A stretch of DNA of 19,808 nucleotides, taken from JAVKSL01 sp039583695 (lineage in GTDB: Bacteria > Actinomycetota > Acidimicrobiia > Acidimicrobiales > JAJPHD01). The stretch spans positions 1 through 19,808 of the forward strand of contig JAVKSL010000053.1 of assembly GCA_039583695.1 (NCBI GenBank), given 5' to 3'. The first letter of the stretch is position 1, and every line of letters starts with the position of its first letter. Positions 1-6,077 of the stretch are shown here, in pieces. The notes beneath the pieces are model-generated. The model had not been told where the DNA came from. It did not search any database and saw only the letters and a program-made list of their open reading frames with translations. A program made the translations under genes and the position numbers.

Positions 1-43
1 ACCCGGATCCGACGCGCTCCGCCAAGATCGAACCCGGCGAAGC

Positions 44-202
44 TCACACCAGGTTACGGACGGTCACCGAGCGGACCCTGGCCCCGGTGCAAACCTCCAG
101 TAGATCCTCCAGGGCGGTGCCATCTCCTGCTCGCAGCCTCTCCACATCGTCAGCGTGGGCATCGAGCGCTTGTTCTATCGCCTCGTCCAAGTCCTTGGCC
201 AC
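44..202 (-). CDS. Small leaderless ORF downstream of argD, unknown function
   Basis: Not recognised as a family. From GTG at 202 it encodes 52 residues, starting VAKDLDEAIEQALDAHADDV and ending in VRNLV before TGA. The N-terminal half is acidic and helix-prone (alternating D/E with A/L), and the C-terminal half is short and basic. An in-frame ATG lies at 211, but a TANNNT-type -10 (TACGAT, 215 to 210) ends exactly 7 nt before the GTG, as expected for a leaderless transcript, so I prefer the GTG. It lies 293 nt beyond the argD stop on the same strand and probably has its own promoter. There is no Shine-Dalgarno sequence. The coding claim rests on amino-acid composition and promoter geometry only. 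No partner can be inferred. Confidence 0.5.
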   Translation of the reverse strand: MAKDLDEAIEQALDAHADDVERLRAGDGTALEDLLEVCTGARVRSVTVRNLV

Positions 203-209
203 GGCAGCC

Positions 210-215
210 ATCGTA
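210..215 (-). promoter_or_regulatory. Candidate -10 element for the 52-aa leaderless ORF
   Basis: TACGAT on the minus strand fits TANNNT and is followed by 7 nt and then GTG at 202. No convincing -35 hexamer was found 16-18 nt upstream, so the call rests on the -10 and its spacing to the start codon. Confidence 0.4.
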
Positions 216-494
216 GCCGGACTAGGTCGCCAGGTGCCTTGCGCGCCGTCCTCGGCGGCGCTTGGACCTGTCGCTCGCGGTCGCGGGGCCTAGCTGGCCT
301 AGCCACTTCCGGGGACCATGACACCCATCCTGGCGAGCCGGCGCCCGAGGCGCCGACGACCGGGGCCGACCTGACCCTTCGGAGGGTGGCCGAGCTGCAT
401 CCGGCCTTTACGGTGCGACTCCTGCCCTCGCCCACCGGAGGGCGCCTCCCCAGCACCCGCTCGCGCCCACCGCCAGCGCCGCCCGGAGATCCCC
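216..494. other. Gap between argD and the small ORF; no gene recognised
   Basis: A GC-rich stretch of 279 bp. Long open frames cross it on both strands, but they are proline/arginine-rich antisense frames typical of GC-rich DNA and show no domain signature. argF, the usual next gene of an arg operon, is not here. No convincing terminator hairpin with a T-run follows the argD stop at 495. Confidence 0.5.
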
Positions 495-1700
495 TCACCC
501 GCCCGCGAGTGTCGCCAGGGCGCCGCTCAGGGTCTCGACCGCCTCGGCCACCTGCTCCTGGCTGATGAGCAGCGAGGGGGCCAGGCGGACCACCGTGTCG
601 TCTGGGGCGTTGACCACCAAGCCCCGCTCCAGCGCCAGGGCCGTCACGGCCCGGGCCGACACCCCGGGCTCCAGCACCGCCCCCAACAGCAGGCCCCTGC
701 CCCGCACTGACACCACGCCGGGAGCCCGCAAGAGGGCCGCGGCCAGACGAGACCCCGCCGAGCGGGCCAGAGCAGGGACGTCGCAAGATTCCATCACCCC
801 CAGAGTGGCCCGAGCCGCTGCCGCCGCCAGCGGCTGGCCCCCAAAGGTGCTCCCGTGGTCCCCCGGCCGGAACGCCCCCGCCACCCTGGCGCGCGCCCAG
901 CACGCCCCGATCGGCATCCCGTTTCCCAGCGCCTTGGCCACCGTGACGATGTCCGGCATCACCTTGTCGTGGCTGAATCCCCACCACTCCCCCGTCCGGC
1001 CCAGCCCGGTCTGGACCTCGTCCGCCACCATCAGGATCCCGGCCTGGTCGCAGATCCGGCGCACCTCGGCCAGGTAGCCGTCGCCAGGCGTGCGGACCCC
1101 GAACTCCCCCTGGATCGCCTCGATCATCACCGCCCCCACCCTTGGCCCCATCGCCGCCTCCAGGGCGCCCACGTCGTCGTACGCGACGTGGCGAAATCCG
1201 GCAGGGAGCGGTTGGAAGCCCTCGTGCTTGGCCGGCTGGCCGGTCGCCGCCAGCGTGGCCATCGTGCGTCCGTGAAAGGAACCGTTGGCGCACACCACAT
1301 CAGTGCGGCCATGACCTGCCTGCCCCCCCCACCGCCGGACCAGCTTGAGGGCGCACTCGTTGGCCTCGGCTCCCGAGTTGGCAAGAAAGACCTGGCCGCC
1401 TCCCCCGAGCAGGCGATCCAGGGTCGCCGCCACCTCCGGCCCGACGGTGTTGATGAACAGGTTGGACACGTGGCAAAGCGTCCTGGCCTGCAAGGCGATC
1501 GCCTCGGCCACAGCCGGGTGGGCGTGGCCGAGCGAGGTGACCGCTATCCCCGAAAGACAATCCAGGTAGCGCCGCCCTTCGGTGTCCCACAACCAGGACC
1601 CCTCGCCCCTCACGAAGGTCACGCTCGCAGGGGCATAGGTGCTCATCAGCGGGCTGGCCAGCGGGCCAAGACCGGGGCCGCCTTCCGGGCCCCTGCTCAC
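495..1700 (-). CDS. argD: Acetylornithine aminotransferase (ArgD)
   Basis: PLP-dependent class III aminotransferase that converts N-acetylglutamate 5-semialdehyde to N-acetylornithine, the fourth step of ornithine synthesis, in the cytosol. Numbered from the GTG at 1700 (401 residues), family landmarks are the FVRGEGSWLWD start of the fold, NSGAEANE for phosphate binding, SFHGRT, the cofactor aspartate in MVADEVQTGLGRTG (about 227), and the Schiff-base lysine in VAKALGNGMPIG (about 256). QGEGGV, usual in the family, reads QGEFGV here. I chose GTG 1700 because it overlaps the argB stop as GTGA, exactly as argB overlaps argJ. The ATG at 1646 (383 residues) corresponds to the internal Met of the conserved LMPTY-like segment, so starting there would remove the residues before it. 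Neither start has a clear Shine-Dalgarno. Last recognised gene of the operon. Confidence 0.93.
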   Translation of the reverse strand: MSRGPEGGPGLGPLASPLMSTYAPASVTFVRGEGSWLWDTEGRRYLDCLSGIAVTSLGHAHPAVAEAIALQARTLCHVSNLFINTVGPEVAATLDRLLGGGGQVFLANSGAEANECALKLVRRWGGQAGHGRTDVVCANGSFHGRTMATLAATGQPAKHEGFQPLPAGFRHVAYDDVGALEAAMGPRVGAVMIEAIQGEFGVRTPGDGYLAEVRRICDQAGILMVADEVQTGLGRTGEWWGFSHDKVMPDIVTVAKALGNGMPIGACWARARVAGAFRPGDHGSTFGGQPLAAAAARATLGVMESCDVPALARSAGSRLAAALLRAPGVVSVRGRGLLLGAVLEPGVSARAVTALALERGLVVNAPDDTVVRLAPSLLISQEQVAEAVETLSGALATLAGG

Positions 1701-2590
1701 GCCCGCACCATCGTGCCCACGCCCCGGTCGCTGAGCAGCTCCAGCAACAGCGCGTGCGGAACCCGCCCGTCGAGGATGTGCGCCCCGGCCACACCGTCTC
1801 GAAGCGCCCCAATGCAGGAGCGCACCTTGGGCACCATGCCGCCCACGACCGAGCCATCCTCCAGCATCGACTCCAGCTCCGCCACCCCGAGCGAGCCGAC
1901 GACGCTCGCCGGGTCCGCGGGGTCCCGCCGCAGGCCCTCCACGTCGCTCAGATAAACGAGCTTCTCGGCAGCCAGCGCCGCCGCCAGCGCCCCAGCCACC
2001 ACGTCTGCGTTGATGTTGTAGGCCTGCCCGCCGGCATCGGTGCCAATCGTCGCCACCACCGGCACCAGCCCCTCGGCCACCAGGCGCAGCACGATGGCCG
2101 GGTCCACCCCCGACACCTCCCCCACGAAGCCCAGGCCGCCTGGGTGCGGGGTCGCCCTGATCATCCCGGCGTCCTCCCCGCTGATCCCGACCGCCAGCTG
2201 GCCATGCGCGTTGATCGCCCCCACGATGTCCCGGTTGACCTTGCCCACCAGCACCATGCGGGCGATGTCCAGGGTCTCGGCGTCGGTCACCCGCAGCCCG
2301 TCCCGGAACTCGGCCACCTTGCCCACCCGGGCCATCCACTCCCCGACCTGCGGGCCGCCCCCGTGGACCACCACCGGCCGCATGCCCACCGACGCCATGA
2401 GCGCCAGATCTTCTGCGAAATTTGCAAGGGTGGCCACTCCAGACACCTTCCCACCAACCCCGGTGGTGCCCCCCGGCATGGCCGCCCCGCCATACTTGAC
2501 CACCACCACCTTCCCGAAGAACCTGCGTATGTACGGCAGCGCCTCCACCAGGATCGCAGCCCTGGCGTCGGCGTCGCTCGTGGCGCTCAC
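1697..2590 (-). CDS. argB: Acetylglutamate kinase (ArgB)
   Basis: Amino-acid kinase family enzyme that phosphorylates N-acetylglutamate with ATP, the second step of arginine synthesis. It has 297 residues. KYGG (32-35) and HGGGPQ (76-81) are the nucleotide and substrate glycine loops, and YNINADVVAGALAAAL is the usual C-terminal ATP-site helix. The segment EALPYIRRFFGKVVVVKYGG resembles the N-terminal helix of hexameric, arginine-inhibited kinases, so feedback control by arginine is likely (inference). Oddity: between GGAAM and FAEDLAL there are about 19 Gly/Thr/Val-rich residues where the family normally has about 8, an insertion of roughly 11 residues. The GTG start overlaps the argJ stop by GTGA, and its own stop overlaps the argD start the same way, so translation is probably coupled. 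Confidence 0.96.
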   Translation of the reverse strand: MSATSDADARAAILVEALPYIRRFFGKVVVVKYGGAAMPGGTTGVGGKVSGVATLANFAEDLALMASVGMRPVVVHGGGPQVGEWMARVGKVAEFRDGLRVTDAETLDIARMVLVGKVNRDIVGAINAHGQLAVGISGEDAGMIRATPHPGGLGFVGEVSGVDPAIVLRLVAEGLVPVVATIGTDAGGQAYNINADVVAGALAAALAAEKLVYLSDVEGLRRDPADPASVVGSLGVAELESMLEDGSVVGGMVPKVRSCIGALRDGVAGAHILDGRVPHALLLELLSDRGVGTMVRA

Positions 2591-3777
2591 GAGGTCCTCA
2601 TGTTCTCGGCGATGTAGGCGGGAGACAGGTCGGTCGTCCAGATGCTGGCCGCCCCGGCGCCCAGTCCCAGGTCGGCGGATACCTCGACGAGTTCACCGGC
2701 TAGATGGTCGGCGACCGCGGCGGTGTCGTGCGCGAGGACCGGAGCGCCGTTCGCGCACACAGTGATGCCTCCGTACGCCACCCTCACCCGGCCGAGCTCG
2801 AAATCCACACCCGCGCTCCCCAGCTCAGAGACCACCCGGCCCCAGTAGGGGTCGCGCCCGTAGAGCGAGCACTGCACCAGCTGGCTCTCCGCCACCCGCC
2901 GAGCCGCCCTGGCCGCCTCGGCGTCGCTCCTCGCCCCGGTGACGGTGACCCTGGCCACCACGGTCTTGCCCTCGGCATCGGCAGCCATCTGGCCGGCCAG
3001 GCGGGCGCAGGCCTCGGTGAGAGATCCGGTCAGCGCAGCAGGGCTGGCCGGGGCAGCCAGGCCGCTGGCCAGGACGATGACGGTGTCGTTGGTGGAGCAG
3101 CACCCGTCCACGCTCAGCTGGTTGAAGCTGGCTCCCACCGCCGCGCGCAGCGCCTCGGAGAGCATCGCCGAAGAGGCCTGGGCATCTGTGGTGAGCACGG
3201 CCAGCATCGTGGCCATGTCCGGCGCCAGCATCGCGGCTCCTTTGGCCATCCCACCGACCAGGAAACCCGGGCCGTTCACCACCACCTGCTTAGACCGGGT
3301 GTCGGTGGTCATGATGGCCCTGGCCGCGGCCTCGGCGGCCTCGCGATCACCGGCCAGGGCTCGGGCCAAGCGCGCGATCGCCGGCGCGATCGTAGACTCG
3401 TAGGGCAGCGGTATGCCGATCAGCCCGGTCGAGCAGACCAGAACCTCCTCGGTCCTCACGCCCAGCTCGCCAGCGACCCGGGCGCAAGTGTCCTCGGCGT
3501 GAGCCAGCCCGCTCTCCCCGGTGGCCGCGTTGGCGTTCCCCGAGTTGAGGATCACCGCGGCGGCCCGGCCCTCGGTCTGCACCAGGTGCGCTCGGCTCAC
3601 CTGCACTGGTGCGGCTTTGGCCCGGTTGGCTGTGAAGGTGGCCGCAGCCGGGGTCCCCTGGCGGCCACCTTCAGGACCCGGCGCGACGGCCACCAGCGCC
3701 AGGTCCGCTGCGCCCTCAGCCTTGAGCCCGCAGGCCAGGCCAGACGCCTCGAACCCCAGCGGGGTGGTGACGCTCAC
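2587..3777 (-). CDS. argJ: Glutamate N-acetyltransferase / ornithine acetyltransferase (ArgJ)
   Basis: Transfers the acetyl group of N-acetylornithine to glutamate and so recycles it; some family members also use acetyl-CoA, and the sequence does not settle which type this is. It has 396 residues. The precursor is known to self-cleave before a nucleophilic threonine. Here that is Thr190 in APDMATMLAVLTTDA, preceded by the KGAAML loop that replaces the more usual KGSGMI. Other family landmarks are ILNSGNANAATG, CSTGLIGIPLP, FNQLSVDGCCSTNDT and the C-terminal end TSDLSPAYIAENMRTS-like stretch (here TTDLSPAYIAEN). The GTG start at 3777 has a good Shine-Dalgarno, AAAAGGGAG, about 8 nt upstream. 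A 163-bp gap separates it from argC and holds a large inverted repeat. argB begins inside its stop codon. Confidence 0.96.
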   Translation of the reverse strand: MSVTTPLGFEASGLACGLKAEGAADLALVAVAPGPEGGRQGTPAAATFTANRAKAAPVQVSRAHLVQTEGRAAAVILNSGNANAATGESGLAHAEDTCARVAGELGVRTEEVLVCSTGLIGIPLPYESTIAPAIARLARALAGDREAAEAAARAIMTTDTRSKQVVVNGPGFLVGGMAKGAAMLAPDMATMLAVLTTDAQASSAMLSEALRAAVGASFNQLSVDGCCSTNDTVIVLASGLAAPASPAALTGSLTEACARLAGQMAADAEGKTVVARVTVTGARSDAEAARAARRVAESQLVQCSLYGRDPYWGRVVSELGSAGVDFELGRVRVAYGGITVCANGAPVLAHDTAAVADHLAGELVEVSADLGLGAGAASIWTTDLSPAYIAENMRTS

Positions 3778-3832
3778 TGCGGTGCTCCCTTTTGGCGATC
3801 CCCGCAGGGGACTCGCCCGGCGGTGGGGGTAA

Positions 3833-3931
3833 GGGACCGCGTAGCAACTACTTGTGCGGCCGGAGGCCGAACATGTAGCAACACCAAGGCCGAATGTGAA
3901 GCGGCCGCGCGAGTAGTTGCGCAGCGGACCC
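3833..3931. repeat. 99-bp inverted-repeat element between argC and argJ
   Basis: Two 30-nt arms (3833-3862 and 3902-3931) pair at about 24 of 30 positions. The 19-nt core, 3844-3862 against 3902-3920, matches at 17 of 19; its left arm reads GCAACTACTTGTGCGGCCG. The 39-nt loop holds a partial direct repeat, AGGCCGAACATGT against AGGCCGAATGTG, and another GTAGCAAC like that of the left arm. It begins 10 nt after the argC stop. No T-run follows on the argJ side, so it does not look like a classical terminator. It could be an mRNA-stability or partial-attenuation hairpin inside the operon, or a REP-like mobile palindrome. Confidence 0.75.
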
Positions 3932-3940
3932 TATCGACCG

Positions 3941-4963
3941 TCACGGGCACAACCCGACGGTGGGAAGCCCGGTCGTCTCCGGCAGGCCGGCCACCACGTT
4001 GGCGCACTGGATCGCCTGGCCAGAGGCGCCCTTAACCAGGTTATCCAGCGCGCACAGCGCCACGACCCAGCCTGTCCGGCGGTCCAGGCGGGCGGTCAGG
4101 TGAGCGGCGTTGGAGCCCAGGGTCGCCTTGGTCGATGGGGAGCGCTCCGCCACGACCACGAAGGGCTCGCCCCGCCAGGCCTCGGCCAGCACCTCCAGGG
4201 GGTCTGGTGCACCCTCGGTTGGCCGCGCGTAGCAGGTGACCAGGATCCCCCTGGTCATGGGCGCAAGATGGGGGGTGAACAGGACCTGGGCGCCGGTCAC
4301 CTGCTCGATCTCGGGGGTGTGGCGGTGCTCGAGCAGCCCGTAGGCCACGAAATCGCTGTCCACCGTCGCGAACTGGCTGGTATGCGCCGCCTTGCGCCCG
4401 GCGCCCGACACCCCGCTCACCCCGTCCACGATCACGCCGGCCGTCTGGATCGCCCCGGCGCGGACCAGCGGCTCCAGGACCAGGGCCGCGGCGGTCACGT
4501 AACAGCCCGCCCCGGCCACCAGCGCGGCGCCAGGGAGCTGGGCCCGGGTCAGCTCCGGCAACCCGTAGACGGCCGCGCCCAGCAGGTCGGGAGCAGTGTG
4601 CTCGGCGCCGTACCACCTCCGGTACAGGCTTGGGTCACGCAGGCGGAAGTCCGAAGAAAGGTCGATTATCGCGCCCACCCGCTTGGACAGCTCCGGGACC
4701 AGGGCTTGGGAGGCCCCATGCGGCAGCGCCAGGAACATCAGGTCCAGCCCGTCGGCATCCGCCGGACCGAAGCCCGAGCCGCCCAGGCCCGAATAGCGAA
4801 GGCCTGGGTAGGCCGCCGCCAGGCTCGGGTACAGGTCCGCTACCGCCCCTCCAGCCTGGCTGTCCCCGCTGGCCCAGGCAACGTCGAGCCGGGGATGCCC
4901 GGCACACAGCCGCAGCAGCTCCGCTCCGGTGTACCCCGACGCTCCGGCAATCCCTATCTTCAC
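3941..4963 (-). CDS. argC: N-acetyl-gamma-glutamyl-phosphate reductase (ArgC)
   Basis: NADPH-dependent reductase that makes N-acetylglutamate 5-semialdehyde, the third step of ornithine synthesis. From GTG 4963 it has 340 residues. GIAGASGYTGAELLRL (about 4-19) is the Rossmann loop. ALPHGAS and IIDLSSDFRL follow, then the catalytic cysteine Cys154 in GAGCYVTA, VSGAGRKA, and the catalytic histidine His232 in TPHLAPMTRGI. The usual NPGCYPT or VPGCYPT context of the cysteine is changed to GAGCYVT. A GTG six codons upstream (4981) is also open, but KIGIAGASGYTG starting at 4963 fits the family, and the -10 TATACT ends 7 nt before 4963, indicating a leaderless start. First gene of the operon, with a likely ArgR site upstream. 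Confidence 0.96.
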   Translation of the reverse strand: MKIGIAGASGYTGAELLRLCAGHPRLDVAWASGDSQAGGAVADLYPSLAAAYPGLRYSGLGGSGFGPADADGLDLMFLALPHGASQALVPELSKRVGAIIDLSSDFRLRDPSLYRRWYGAEHTAPDLLGAAVYGLPELTRAQLPGAALVAGAGCYVTAAALVLEPLVRAGAIQTAGVIVDGVSGVSGAGRKAAHTSQFATVDSDFVAYGLLEHRHTPEIEQVTGAQVLFTPHLAPMTRGILVTCYARPTEGAPDPLEVLAEAWRGEPFVVVAERSPSTKATLGSNAAHLTARLDRRTGWVVALCALDNLVKGASGQAIQCANVVAGLPETTGLPTVGLCP

Positions 4964-4970
4964 CTTGGAC

Positions 4971-4976
4971 AGTATA
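4971..4976 (-). promoter_or_regulatory. Leaderless argC promoter (-10 TATACT)
   Basis: TATACT on the minus strand is one base from the -10 consensus. It is followed by GTCCAAG (7 nt) and then GTG at 4963, so transcription would begin at or next to the start codon. The -35 region is weak and falls within the putative ArgR site at 4989-5006. Confidence 0.65.
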
Positions 4977-4988
4977 CACACTCAGTCG

Positions 4989-5006
4989 ATTGCATCATCA
5001 TGCGTT
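4989..5006. promoter_or_regulatory. Putative ArgR operator (ARG box)
   Basis: ATTGCATcatcATGCGTT matches the TGCAT-N4-ATGCA form of the ARG box used by actinobacterial ArgR proteins, with one mismatch in the inner pentamers. It lies about 26-43 nt upstream of the predicted argC start, over the -35 region, where arginine-bound ArgR would block RNA polymerase. It is also 26 nt from the -10 of the divergent gene at 5046, so it might affect both. No convincing second tandem box was found. argR itself is not in this window. Confidence 0.6.
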
Positions 5007-5031
5007 ATTTCCATTCGAGGGACTGGTGCTG

Positions 5032-5037
5032 TATCAT
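5032..5037 (+). promoter_or_regulatory. Candidate leaderless promoter of the divergent gene (-10 TATCAT)
   Basis: TATCAT is followed by 8 nt and then ATG at 5046. TTTCCA at 5008-5013 with an 18-nt spacer is a possible -35 (4 of 6 matches to TTGACA). The spacing suggests a leaderless or nearly leaderless message. Confidence 0.5.
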
Positions 5038-5045
5038 AGGGTTTC

Positions 5046-5432
5046 ATGACTCCCATGACAGAGGACCACTTGGTTGCCGGCCTCCTGGATGAGGTCCCGG
5101 AGATTTGGCCCCGCTGGGTCTCGCTCACCGAAGCGCTCGACGAGGGTGTCGGGGTGACCCTGGTCCTGGAGGAGCTGGCCGAGCTGGTCACCCCCCTCCT
5201 CGCCGCAACGTCTGAGCACAACGACCTGCTGGAACGAGCTTTCCATGCTGTCGACGTGATCGCCATGGACGGCGACGGGGGAGCGACCGCGGTGGCCTAT
5301 GGCTTCCTCGACACCCTGCCGCCAGAGGTCCTCCCAACCGCAGTTGCCTGGCTGGGCCCCTGCACAGGAGCCATCCTTGAGTCCCTGGAGGACGGAACCT
5401 TCGACCCCGACTCCGAGCTCGCCGGCAGCTAG
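5046..5432 (+). CDS. Small acidic protein of unknown function, divergent from argC
   Basis: 128 residues, strongly acidic and predicted mostly helical, with no signal peptide or membrane segment. The pattern LVAGLLDEVPEIWPRW at the N-terminus and GFLDTLPPEVLP...WLGPCTGAIL near the C-terminus resembles small uncharacterised helical proteins of the DUF7674 type (tentative, from memory of the family pattern). ATG 5046 is preferred because a -10 lies 8 nt upstream; an ATG at 5055 is the alternative, and neither has a Shine-Dalgarno. It shares the 82-bp control region with argC, including the putative ArgR box, so arginine-responsive expression is possible but unproven. The gene looks intact. Confidence 0.75.
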   Translation: MTPMTEDHLVAGLLDEVPEIWPRWVSLTEALDEGVGVTLVLEELAELVTPLLAATSEHNDLLERAFHAVDVIAMDGDGGATAVAYGFLDTLPPEVLPTAVAWLGPCTGAILESLEDGTFDPDSELAGS

Positions 5433-5555
5433 CTGAGCCGCTTGGAACCCCAACCGCCGTGCCGCCCCATGGCCCCTAGCGTGCCGTAACCAGGAGGGTC
5501 GAAAATTTCGCGCCCGACTCGTCAGGAAAATGCCAGGCTCACGCGTTGAACTGTA

Positions 5556-6077
5556 GTGGTGAAGCAACTCCGCCTGCAGCCCGATGACGGCTACGACCGC
5601 TTTTTCGCGACCTGCCTGCCCAAGGTACTGACCCTGGGACGCCGCCTCACCGGCAGCCAGGCCGAGGCCGAGGATGTCGCAGTGGAAGCTCTGGCTCGGG
5701 CCTTCGCCCACTGGGGCCAGGTGCGAGGACTTGCCTACCGTGAGGCGTGGGTGATGCGGGTGGCCACCAACCTGGTGATTGCCCGAGCGAGGCACCCCTC
5801 GCCGCTCCGGGGCCGGCCAGGTGCTTCGCCAGACGTGGCCGACGCCGTTGTGCTACGGGTCGCGCTCATCGCCGCCCTGCGCGGCCTATCCCGCCGGCAG
5901 CGCGAGGCGTTGGTCCTGCGCTACCTGGTGGACCTGCCCGAGGACGACGTGGCCGCGGCGATGGGCGTGAGCGTCGGGACGGTGAGGACCCATGTTCACA
6001 GGGGCCTGAGCGCCCTGCGAGCGTCACTTGGCAGCGAGCTGCCCAAAGGAGGAGACCTTGACTTCCAAACCAGCTGA
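5556..6077 (+). CDS. ECF-type RNA polymerase sigma factor
   Basis: 173 residues, the usual length for an extracytoplasmic-function sigma factor. Region 2 runs from about residue 13 to 77 (FFATCLPKVLTLGRRLTGSQ, AEDVAVEALARAFAHW, then AWVMRVATNLVIARAR). Region 4 is about 107-160 (LRGLSRRQREALVLRYLVDL, then the helix-turn-helix DDVAAAMGVSVGTVRTHVHRGL). It resembles the actinobacterial SigE-like group. It starts at GTG GTG (5556 or 5559); CGTTGA at 5544-5549 ends 6 nt before the first GTG and could be an ECF-type -10, but the only GGAA-type -35 nearby (5525) is too close at 13 nt, so autoregulation is unproven. Its 3' end overlaps the next gene by 20 nt, so the two are co-expressed. Confidence 0.92.
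   Translation: MVKQLRLQPDDGYDRFFATCLPKVLTLGRRLTGSQAEAEDVAVEALARAFAHWGQVRGLAYREAWVMRVATNLVIARARHPSPLRGRPGASPDVADAVVLRVALIAALRGLSRRQREALVLRYLVDLPEDDVAAAMGVSVGTVRTHVHRGLSALRASLGSELPKGGDLDFQTS

Noticed and set aside
855..1955. Long plus-strand frame (366 codons) over argD/argB
   Set aside because: Antisense shadow without ribosome site or family pattern.
3833..3931. Intrinsic terminator after argC
   Set aside because: The stem is large and mismatched, and no T-run follows on the minus strand; downstream genes belong to the same pathway.
2704..4035. Long plus-strand frame (443 codons) over argJ
   Set aside because: Antisense to well-supported argJ and argC; rich in R/G/H/P with no domain. A by-product of high GC at third positions.
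3917..5092. Plus-strand frame (391 codons) over argC
   Set aside because: Antisense to argC; low-complexity H/Q/G/R composition.
5444..5470. GGAACC as a possible ECF-type -35 before the sigma gene
   Set aside because: No CGTT/GTC-type -10 at 16-18 nt; the position is also over 80 nt from the gene.
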